Origin: an uncultured Streptococcus sp. | GTDB taxonomy: Bacteria > Bacillota > Bacilli > Lactobacillales > Streptococcaceae | Reading direction: 5' to 3' | Assembly (NCBI GenBank): GCA_934216185.1 | Contig: CAKQBM010000086.1 | Location: forward strand, 1-7,862 | Length of the DNA: 7,862 nt | Shown: piece after piece, positions 1 through 5,657 of the stretch | How the letters are laid out: the number at the start of each line of letters is the position of its first letter | Position numbering within the stretch: the stretch's first letter is position 1 | The notes under the pieces: generated by a model | What the model saw: the letters and a program-made list of their open reading frames with translations, nothing else | Database searches by the model: none | What the model was told of the DNA's origin: nothing | Position numbers and translations under genes: made by a program

Positions 1-417
1 GTCAGGAGCTTCCATCATCTCCATCAAGGGTAGCATATCATAGGCCAGATCCAAGTTTGGAATCTGGTCTTTTTGTATCCAAGAAACTTCTCCTTCATCT
101 GAAGAGCGAAGAGTACCAGAGAAATCAGTTGCCTTATAACAAACGACAATATAGCGCCCACCTGTATCGCCTGTATCTAGTGGCCAATTTTTAATGCCGA
201 CAAGTTGAGGATTTTGGATAGTCAACCCTGTTTCTTCATAGATTTCACGAATGACAGACTCTGCGAAAGATTCGCCATTTTCTACATGGCCTCCAGGAAA
301 GGCATAACCAGACCAGCGATTGGTTTCAGGAGCGCGATACTGCATCACTACGCGCTGGTTTTCGAGGTCTTCAATCAGACAAATGTTTGTTAAAATCGTT
401 AATTGGGAACGGGACAT
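1..417 (-). CDS. mutX: MutX, Nudix hydrolase (8-oxo-dGTP diphosphatase type), 3' end outside window
   Basis: Family role: hydrolyses oxidised nucleoside triphosphates, chiefly 8-oxo-dGTP, to the monophosphate and so prevents mutations; cytoplasmic. Seen: 139 codons are open from the ATG at 415-417 to the window edge with no stop. The Nudix box is perfect at residues 43-65 (G43-x5-E49-x7-R57-E58-I-Y-E61-E62-x-G64-L65); E58, E61 and E62 are the expected metal ligands. The start MSRSQLTILTNICLIED and the box match what I remember of pneumococcal MutX, which is about 154 residues, so roughly 15 residues are missing off the left edge. The start is preceded by a weak AGCGAG-like ribosome site seven bases away, and a decayed open frame stops four bases upstream, suggesting former translational coupling. 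No convincing promoter lies directly upstream, so transcription probably comes from uvrB. Oddity: a duplicated Asp-Thr-Gly at residues 81-86. The family is certain; the symbol rests on memory. Confidence 0.9.
   Translation of the reverse strand, partial: MSRSQLTILTNICLIEDLENQRVVMQYRAPETNRWSGYAFPGGHVENGESFAESVIREIYEETGLTIQNPQLVGIKNWPLDTGDTGGRYIVVCYKATDFSGTLRSSDEGEVSWIQKDQIPNLDLAYDMLPLMEMMEAPD
161..178 (-). repeat. 9-base tandem duplication inside mutX (Asp-Thr-Gly twice)
   Basis: Two adjacent 9-base units on the coding strand, GATACAGGC and GATACAGGT, differ in the last base only and encode D-T-G D-T-G at residues 81-86, followed by another glycine. The duplication keeps frame. It lies about 16 residues after the Nudix box, where the family usually has a surface loop. 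I recall only one D-T-G in pneumococcal MutX, but could not check. Confidence 0.6.
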
Positions 418-421
418 AAAT

Positions 422-613
422 TTACTCGCTTTCTAATTTTGAATTATCTTTCACTTTAAACTTAATTACCTTATAACTCTGAAACTTTAAAAAGACACTA
501 CTACCTGAACGCCATCCTTTAGCACAATAGTAGTAAGAAAACTCATGTAAGGAATCTGGTATCTCTGAATTATCTATCTGTTTGAAATAAATTCTGCCAT
601 TCCACCTTCTGCT
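422..613 (-). pseudogene. Start-less 63-codon open frame upstream of mutX, probable gene remnant
   Basis: On the minus strand a frame is open from 613 down to a TAA at 422-424, four bases before the mutX ATG. It has no ATG, and its only GTG is near the end, so it cannot be translated alone as a normal gene. The deduced 63 residues look protein-like rather than random: NGRIYFKQIDNSEIPDS, then a Tyr-rich patch and a basic YKVIKFKVKDNSK tail. Just upstream, 629-573, a second short frame (after the stop of the DUF2971 gene and in phase with it) also reads plausibly as VENDLEQKVEW before stopping. The two pieces could be one frame broken by a small indel near 600. The four-base spacing to mutX resembles an operon junction. 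I do not recognise the family. Alternatives: chance open frame, or an untranslated spacer. Confidence 0.35.
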
Positions 614-629
614 CTAAATCGTTCTCAAC

Positions 630-2450
630 TTAACGATAAGGAATTTTCGAACTTTCTATCTCTATATCAGGATTGGCAAGTTTAAGATAAGGAGCAATAT
701 AGTCTGCATCCGTAACCTTTGGACCTAGGATTACTTTTGAGTATTTCAAAGGAAGTAAATTGATATATACAAATAAAGCATACCTTCCTTCCTCTTTGGA
801 TTCTAAGTGAATATATTTCCTAAAATCATTATAACCAGATTCCTTATTTTCACTTAGTCCAATACCACCCGATAAAACCTTTAGTTCTTCAAGTTCGATT
901 TTATCTTCAGCTTTGAGTTTTGGATTTAGTCGTTCTTCAACTTGTGAATCATCAAAGTTGATTAGAATACGATACTCGCTCTCATATTCATAATCGGATA
1001 CCTTAAAAAGATAGGATATTTTCGCTAAATTTTTAAAAATACTTGACTGTACCTTCCTACTTTCTTCAGTATGTCTAGCTTTTAATTCTTGAATTAGCTC
1101 TTTTAAGTCATTAAGCTTTTGTATAATATCAGAATCGTCTTCTCTCGTACTGTTTAAGTAGAATATTCTCACAAACTCTAAGGAGTCATGCTCAATAATT
1201 TGTTGTAAATACTTTTTATCGTACTGTAGAAAAGCTCCTTTAGATTCTTCTGCATATTCTTTCCACATGGGAAGACTATCAGATATAGTTGTCATCGAGG
1301 ATAGGAAGACATTGGAACTCTGATAGCAGTCCGAGGAATTTTCTATTTCCAAATAGTCATAGATGGCTCTTCCTTCCATAGGATCATTTAATTGTTTAGA
1401 ATTTGTTAATCTTAAATACGCTGGTTCACTTGGATCGCCTGATTTTTTCGTTTTAATTAAATGATTCGTTAAAGTTTCAATTTTAGTATAATGACCATAT
1501 TCTTCACTATTCTCAAGATCTCGGGCTTTGATTGTTAAGTGAAAGCGAATTTCATCAATAAGAGTATTTCCGATTTCTCCCAATTCATCTACTTGAATAT
1601 CTTGTATATTTCTTTTCTCTTCATTTTCATTCTTTATTTCACCTGCTTTCTCTAATAATCTAAAAATTACACTTTTCCTAATATCTGATTCAGTATATTT
1701 TAGTATAGTTTGAAGTGTTTCTATAGATTCCTTGATAATATCAGAGTCTTTTGTATCTATCCACGATAAATAATATCCTATACCAAAATTATCAGGATTA
1801 TTTTTATAAAAGCAATTAATTATACTTAGATGATCAAGTTTAAAAATATTTACAAGACTGTCAAGTTCAAAATACTGAACAAATATTAAGTCATATTGAA
1901 ACTTAGAAAGAATATTGTTAATTATTACATCAATGTTTTGATTGATTTTTTCTTTTACGCTCTCAAAATCATCATCTCTTGCAAATATAGTTATCATTAT
2001 GTCGAGCATTACATAACAAACAAATTCATCGATGCCATTTAAGTCTTGATTTTTAATACGATTAATAATTGTAAAAAATATACCATTCTCACTGAAAAAA
2101 TCTTGGCAATCTTCCACTCCTAAATTCTTTTCCAAATATTTGTTCAAAGACCGAAAGTAATTATATAGAATATTATCAGAAATAAACGCTTCATCATTCT
2201 CTTTAATTAATGATTCTGCATCCAATAAAATATTCTTAAAAATTGTTTTATCGACAAGGTTACTAAATACTAATAGTATATATAAAGTTGTTTCTAATTT
2301 TACCCATTTTTCTTTTGAAGAAAATCGTAAAAAAGCTTCAGTTATATTCTTAATATTCTCTACTTTACTATCTAAGTTATCTAGAGACCGTATTGCAGTT
2401 TCTAATTCAAAATAGTTAGCACCATTTTTATAATCATCTAATATATCCAT
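630..2450 (-). CDS. DUF2971-type protein with long helical N-terminal region; function unknown, likely accessory
   Basis: 606 residues. The C-terminal half has the conserved pattern I associate with DUF2971: H320-Y321-T, LTNSKQLNDPMEG at 348-360, FLSSMT at 382-387, D391-x2-PMWKEYAEESKG at 391-405, YEYESEYRI at 487-495, VILGPKV at 573-579, and the family-like ending SKIPYR. Residues 1-310 are hydrophobic/charged, look all-helical and are not recognised; there is no signal peptide, and no segment looks like a clear membrane span. A charged helix lies around 440-470. The ATG at 2448-2450 follows GGAAGGA by nine bases and lies 16 bases after the uvrB stop, so the gene is probably read from the uvrB transcript. 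Base use differs sharply from uvrB (11 G+C in the 60 bases at 1801-1860, against 29 in 3121-3180), suggesting horizontal acquisition. The conserved His/Tyr, Ser and Glu blocks loosely resemble ADP-ribosyltransferase spacing; that and a phage-defence role are inference only. Confidence is for a real gene with a DUF2971 domain. Confidence 0.8.
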   Translation of the reverse strand: MDILDDYKNGANYFELETAIRSLDNLDSKVENIKNITEAFLRFSSKEKWVKLETTLYILLVFSNLVDKTIFKNILLDAESLIKENDEAFISDNILYNYFRSLNKYLEKNLGVEDCQDFFSENGIFFTIINRIKNQDLNGIDEFVCYVMLDIMITIFARDDDFESVKEKINQNIDVIINNILSKFQYDLIFVQYFELDSLVNIFKLDHLSIINCFYKNNPDNFGIGYYLSWIDTKDSDIIKESIETLQTILKYTESDIRKSVIFRLLEKAGEIKNENEEKRNIQDIQVDELGEIGNTLIDEIRFHLTIKARDLENSEEYGHYTKIETLTNHLIKTKKSGDPSEPAYLRLTNSKQLNDPMEGRAIYDYLEIENSSDCYQSSNVFLSSMTTISDSLPMWKEYAEESKGAFLQYDKKYLQQIIEHDSLEFVRIFYLNSTREDDSDIIQKLNDLKELIQELKARHTEESRKVQSSIFKNLAKISYLFKVSDYEYESEYRILINFDDSQVEERLNPKLKAEDKIELEELKVLSGGIGLSENKESGYNDFRKYIHLESKEEGRYALFVYINLLPLKYSKVILGPKVTDADYIAPYLKLANPDIEIESSKIPYR

Positions 2451-2459
2451 TTATTTTTA

Positions 2460-2466
2460 TCCTTCC
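2460..2466 (-). promoter_or_regulatory. Ribosome binding site of the DUF2971 gene, abutting the uvrB stop codon
   Basis: GGAAGGA begins on the base immediately after the uvrB TAG (2467-2469) and sits nine bases before the ATG at 2450. This strong site decides the start codon and means ribosomes finishing uvrB can reinitiate on the next gene. No promoter-like element is seen in the 16-base gap. Confidence 0.7.
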
Positions 2467-4455
2467 CTATCCAATTGCCTTGACTTCCAGCATCATATCA
2501 CGAATCTGAGCTGCTAGTTCAAAGTCAAGCACTTCGACGGCTTCTTGCATTTGTTTCTCTAGTTTCTTAACAAGTTCTTTGCGTTCTTGTTTGTTGAGGC
2601 TATTGATGTCGACTTCCTTGTCCTCTTCCTTAGCAACTGACTTAGTCACGGCAATCAGGTCACGGATTTCTTTCTTGATTGTCTGTGGTACAATACCATG
2701 CTCTTCATTATAAGCCATCTGGATTTTCCGACGGCGGGCAGTTTCATCGATAGCACGTTGCATAGACTGGGTCATTGTGTCCGCATACATGATGACATGA
2801 CCTTCACTGTTACGGGCAGCACGACCAATGGTCTGGATGAGGCCACGCTCATTTCGAAGGAATCCTTCCTTATCAGCATCGAGAATGGCAACTAAACTTA
2901 CCTCAGGAACGTCAATCCCTTCACGGAGGAGATTGATTCCGACCAAGACATCAAAGACACCTAAACGTAGGTCACGGATAATCTCCGTACGTTCCAAGGT
3001 CTTGATATCCGAGTGCATGTACTTGACTTTGATACCCATTTCCTTGAAGTAGTCGGTCAAGTCTTCTGCCATTTTCTTGGTCAAGGTTGTGATAAAGGTT
3101 CGTTCGTTCTTTTCAACACGGGCATTGATTTCACCTAAGAGGTCATCAATCTGTCCCATTGTCGGACGGACTTCTACCTCTGGATCCAATAGTCCCGTCG
3201 GACGAATGATTTGCTCAATCACTGTCTCGGTCTGTTCATTTTCATAGTCGCCTGGTGTCGCTGAAACGTAAACAATCTGATGCACATGGCTTTCAAATTC
3301 TTCACGACGGAGAGGACGATTGTCCAAGGCAGACGGCAAACGGAAACCATAATTAACCAGCATTTCCTTACGCGAACGGTCACCATTGTACATGCCCTTG
3401 ATTTGTCCCATAGTCATGTGACTTTCATCAATCATAATCAAGAAATCATCTGGGAAGAAGTCAAGCAGCGTATAAGGAGGTTCACCTTCGCTACGTCCAT
3501 CCATGTGACGTGAATAGTTCTCAACCCCGTTGGTATAGCCCATCTCACGCAGCATTTCGATATCATACTCTGTCCGCTGTTTCAAACGCTGGGCCTCTAG
3601 CAGTTTGCCTTCCTTCTCAAAGACAGCTAACTGCTCTTCCAACTCTGCCTGAATCTTGGCAATAGCAACTTCCATATGGTCATCATTGGTCACAAAGTGA
3701 GTGGCCGGGAAAATCGCCAAATGATCCACTTCTCCCAATACCTGACCTGTCAAAGCCTCAACCTCACGGATTCGGTCAATCTCATCACCAAAAAATTCTA
3801 CTCGAAAGGCGTGTTCATCACGAGAGGCTGGGAAAATCTCCACTACATCCCCACGCACACGGAATCTTCCCCGTTGGAAATCAATATCATTTCGTTCAAA
3901 CTGAATATCGACCAAGTCATTCAAGAGTTTATCACGAGAAATTTCCAGACCTGGACGCAGACTCACGACGCTGTCAGCGTATTCCTTGGGCGAACCCAAA
4001 CCATAGATACAAGAGACAGAAGCCACGACAATGACATCATTACGCTCCAAAAGAGCCGAAGTCGCTGAGTGGCGGAGCTTGTCAATCTCGTCATTGACAG
4101 AGCTGTCTTTCTCAATGTAAGTATCGCTAGAAGGGACATAGGCCTCTGGTTGGTAATAGTCATAGTAAGATACAAAATACTCAACAGCATTTTCAGGGAA
4201 AAATTCCTTAAACTCCCCATAGAGCTGTCCTGCCAGAGTCTTATTGTGGGCAATTACTAAGGTTGGTTTATTAACTTTTGAAATGACCTGACTCATGGTA
4301 TAGGTCTTCCCTGTTCCAGTCGCCCCCATCAGAATCTGAGCTTTTTCTCCCCCCTCGATATTATCAACCAACTGTTCGATGGCTTGAGGCTGGTCTCCTG
4401 ATGGTTGATATTTTGATACTAGTTTAAATTGATTATCTGTAATGCGGTTAATCAT
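2467..4455 (-). CDS. uvrB: UvrB, excinuclease ABC subunit B
   Basis: Damage-verification subunit of nucleotide excision repair: a helicase-like ATPase loaded by UvrA that then recruits UvrC for dual incision; cytoplasmic, DNA-bound. At 662 residues it has the usual full length. Seen: Walker A GATGTGKT at 44-51; the DNA-clamping beta-hairpin [12 protein letters not shown] at 97-108; UvrA-interaction domain roughly 155-250; Walker B-type DESH at 343-346; helicase motif [11 protein letters not shown] at 541-549; and the C-terminal UVR domain for UvrC contact at about 624-659 ([30 protein letters not shown] region). The ATG at 4453-4455 follows GAGAGGA with about six bases of spacing. It starts a minus-strand transcription unit that likely runs on through the DUF2971 gene to mutX. 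No LexA-type operator is seen upstream, as expected for streptococci. The last two residues, Ile-Gly, differ from the Leu-Asp I recall in relatives. Identification is certain. Confidence 0.98.
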   Translation of the reverse strand: MINRITDNQFKLVSKYQPSGDQPQAIEQLVDNIEGGEKAQILMGATGTGKTYTMSQVISKVNKPTLVIAHNKTLAGQLYGEFKEFFPENAVEYFVSYYDYYQPEAYVPSSDTYIEKDSSVNDEIDKLRHSATSALLERNDVIVVASVSCIYGLGSPKEYADSVVSLRPGLEISRDKLLNDLVDIQFERNDIDFQRGRFRVRGDVVEIFPASRDEHAFRVEFFGDEIDRIREVEALTGQVLGEVDHLAIFPATHFVTNDDHMEVAIAKIQAELEEQLAVFEKEGKLLEAQRLKQRTEYDIEMLREMGYTNGVENYSRHMDGRSEGEPPYTLLDFFPDDFLIMIDESHMTMGQIKGMYNGDRSRKEMLVNYGFRLPSALDNRPLRREEFESHVHQIVYVSATPGDYENEQTETVIEQIIRPTGLLDPEVEVRPTMGQIDDLLGEINARVEKNERTFITTLTKKMAEDLTDYFKEMGIKVKYMHSDIKTLERTEIIRDLRLGVFDVLVGINLLREGIDVPEVSLVAILDADKEGFLRNERGLIQTIGRAARNSEGHVIMYADTMTQSMQRAIDETARRRKIQMAYNEEHGIVPQTIKKEIRDLIAVTKSVAKEEDKEVDINSLNKQERKELVKKLEKQMQEAVEVLDFELAAQIRDMMLEVKAIG

Positions 4456-4483
4456 AAGAATCCTCTCTTGATGTGCTATTCCT

Positions 4484-4492
4484 ATTTTAGCA
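4484..4492 (-). promoter_or_regulatory. Extended -10 promoter of uvrB
   Basis: The minus strand reads TGCTAAAAT, an extended -10 element (TG-N-TAWAAT form), 29 bases before the uvrB ATG. The -35 region is poor (about TTCGTG or TCGTGA at 17-18 bases), which is usual for extended -10 promoters. Transcription would start near 4477. It is the only good promoter visible for uvrB, the DUF2971 gene and mutX. Confidence 0.65.
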
Positions 4493-4510
4493 TACTTGTA
4501 ACATTTTCAC

Positions 4511-4542
4511 GAAGAAAAGGACGGACCTAAATCACATCCTTT
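4511..4542 (-). terminator. Probable weak intrinsic terminator after the CPBP gene
   Basis: Read on the minus strand, AAAGGATG (4542-4535) pairs with CGTCCTTT (4523-4516), an 8-base stem with one G-U pair and an 11-base loop, followed by a T-rich tail TCTTC. The left arm lies in the final codons of the CPBP gene and the loop contains its TGA stop. It would separate CPBP transcription from uvrB, whose promoter lies just downstream. The stem is short and the T run is interrupted, so leakage is likely. Confidence 0.45.
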
Positions 4543-5485
4543 CATTTTCTTTCTTTAATTGATAAGCGAGATAGACAATCAGCAGTAGCAAGACCAGACT
4601 TGTCATAATGGAACCTTCTATGCCAAAAGATCCTCCTGATATCGAGCCTTGATCGCCTTGTGGTAAAAAGGTAAACAGCGATGTTCCCGACGGTTGACCG
4701 CTAACTAAAATCCCGAAAAGATTGCCCTGAGCAAAATTCCAGGCGCCATGAATACCTGCAACACCCCAAACTGTATCAGTTTTGAGGAGGTAAAGTGACA
4801 TGGCAACTCCAAATAAAAAGAGATTCACTAGAGATAGAGGGGTAAGACCAGAATTGCCCATATGAAGCAAAGTAAAGAATAGGCTAGATATAAGAACAGC
4901 AAGTTTTAGATTGGTTCTTGAAGCCAATTGGGGAAGGAGCCAAGTACGGGACACCACTTCTTCTGTTGTCCCCTGTAAAATCCAAAATGGGATAGTAAAA
5001 ATGACAAAGGCAAGCGAATAAGGATTCAAGTGAATGGATTCAAAACGATATTGCCCTAAGGCCACCAAACCTAACAAGGTCAGAAGAAAAAGTGCCAGAC
5101 CTAGGCCAAATCCTTTAAGAAGACTGCTGAGGAAATTCTCTCTATAAAATCCTAAAGTTCGAATAGGTCTTTTCTCAACTTTTCTTGTCCACCTGAACAC
5201 AGTGTTGAGAATAAAACCAAAGGCCAGCAATTCTAAAATTAACCGAAAGTCACCTGTTTTATCCGTCAAGCTCTGATGCAAGGTCTGTAAGAAGGCAGCA
5301 AAAGCTTGACCAGCTTCTCCAAAATTTCTAGCAAGTCCGATGAGAGCTAACAAACTAATACCGTACAGAGTATAAGCTACAAACTCTCCTATGAAGACAA
5401 AAACAAAGGCTAACAAGGGGCTTGTGTAGAGGTTTAACCGCATTTGGGAAGCTTGGAAGTCTTTAAATATTCTTTTGTTCTTCAT
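4532..5485 (-). CDS. CPBP-family intramembrane metalloprotease-like protein (Abi/CAAX type)
   Basis: 317 residues, polytopic membrane protein. The family motifs are intact: E175-E176-x3-R180 (TTEEVVSR), F204-x3-H208 (FTLLH) and H246-x3-N250 (HGAWN). These are the glutamates, histidines and asparagine proposed to form the metal/catalytic site of CPBP (Rce1-like) proteases. Hydrophobic segments lie near 22-50, 82-97, 122-144, 157-172, 193-208, 218-233 and 293-309. A basic stretch at 98-110 is probably a cytoplasmic loop, and a Gly/Ser-rich loop fills 262-292. In streptococci such proteins act in bacteriocin self-immunity, peptide processing or unknown membrane tasks; no bacteriocin gene is nearby, so the substrate cannot be named. 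The ATG at 5483-5485 has AGAGGA seven to twelve bases upstream. The gene stands alone, divergent from glnP, with its own promoter and a probable terminator. The family call is secure; the function is not. Confidence 0.9.
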   Translation of the reverse strand: MKNKRIFKDFQASQMRLNLYTSPLLAFVFVFIGEFVAYTLYGISLLALIGLARNFGEAGQAFAAFLQTLHQSLTDKTGDFRLILELLAFGFILNTVFRWTRKVEKRPIRTLGFYRENFLSSLLKGFGLGLALFLLTLLGLVALGQYRFESIHLNPYSLAFVIFTIPFWILQGTTEEVVSRTWLLPQLASRTNLKLAVLISSLFFTLLHMGNSGLTPLSLVNLFLFGVAMSLYLLKTDTVWGVAGIHGAWNFAQGNLFGILVSGQPSGTSLFTFLPQGDQGSISGGSFGIEGSIMTSLVLLLLIVYLAYQLKKENERM

Positions 5486-5519
5486 ATCCCCGTCCTCTTT
5501 TCTTCTATTATATACTATT

Positions 5520-5547
5520 ATTATAGCACTTTATAGTAGCAATTCAA
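5520..5547 (-). promoter_or_regulatory. Promoter of the CPBP gene
   Basis: On the minus strand, TTGAAT (5547-5542) is followed by a 16-base spacer ending in TGC and then TATAAT (5525-5520), so the -10 is also extended (TGCTATAAT). The start would be near 5513, about 28 bases before the ATG. A second TATAAT-like box lies a few bases downstream. A T-rich stretch just upstream of the -35 could act as an UP element. Confidence 0.75.
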
Positions 5548-5567
5548 GAAAGAAAAGAAAAAATCAA

Positions 5568-5584
5568 TGTTATATTTTCTAACA
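5568..5584. promoter_or_regulatory. GlnR operator (TGTNA-N7-TNACA) between divergent promoters
   Basis: TGTTA-TATTTTC-TAACA is a perfect inverted repeat that matches the GlnR/TnrA operator consensus TGTNAN7TNACA exactly. In S. pneumoniae the repressor GlnR, working with GlnA, is known to control glnRA and the glnPQ-zwf operon in response to glutamine/ammonium. The site ends 15 bases before the glnP -35 box and starts 20 bases upstream of the CPBP -35 box, centred at about -59 and -63 from the two predicted transcription starts. Binding here is upstream of both promoters rather than over either one. Confidence 0.8.
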
Positions 5585-5599
5585 CAAAAATATAAAAAT

Positions 5600-5628
5600 T
5601 TGCCTTTTTTTACTTTTTCTGATATAAT
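5600..5628 (+). promoter_or_regulatory. Promoter of glnP (glnPQ operon)
   Basis: TTGCCT (5600-5605), a 17-base spacer and TATAAT (5623-5628), with TG at 5620-5621 making a perfect extended -10 (TGATATAAT). The start would be near 5635, about 23 bases before the glnP ATG. AAAGGAG at 5644-5650 is the ribosome site, seven bases from the ATG. Confidence 0.8.
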
Positions 5629-5657
5629 GGGAGAATATTCGGAAAAGGAGACTAAAA

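Noticed and set aside
205..393. 62-codon plus-strand frame opposite mutX
   Set aside because: Antisense to the Nudix box coding region, with no independent support.
424..480. Possible mutX-specific promoter with GATAAT as -10
   Set aside because: No -35-like hexamer at 16-18 bases and no TG extension; such A/T hexamers are expected by chance here.
618..637. Inverted repeat ATCGTT-N8-AACGAT over the stop of the DUF2971 gene, considered as a terminator
   Set aside because: Only six pairs, AT-biased and with no T run after either arm; unlikely to terminate transcription.
418..2470. Terminal inverted repeats, target-site duplications or an integrase marking the DUF2971 insertion as a transposon
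   Set aside because: No transposase or integrase frame and no matching repeats at the two borders were seen by eye.
2698..4260. Several plus-strand open frames of 60-130 codons opposite uvrB, and a 96-codon minus-strand frame inside it
   Set aside because: They lie wholly within the unmistakable uvrB gene in other frames, have no recognisable domains, and their residue make-up is that of antisense or shifted uvrB codons.
4455..4531. LexA/SOS-type operator or GlnR half-site upstream of uvrB
   Set aside because: No palindrome of either type. A TGTAA run near 4497 lacks the matching TNACA arm, and streptococci of this group are not known to have a LexA SOS system.
5571..5590. CodY-like box in the glnP upstream region
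   Set aside because: About half of the 15-base consensus fits; the exact GlnR palindrome in the same bases explains the sequence better.
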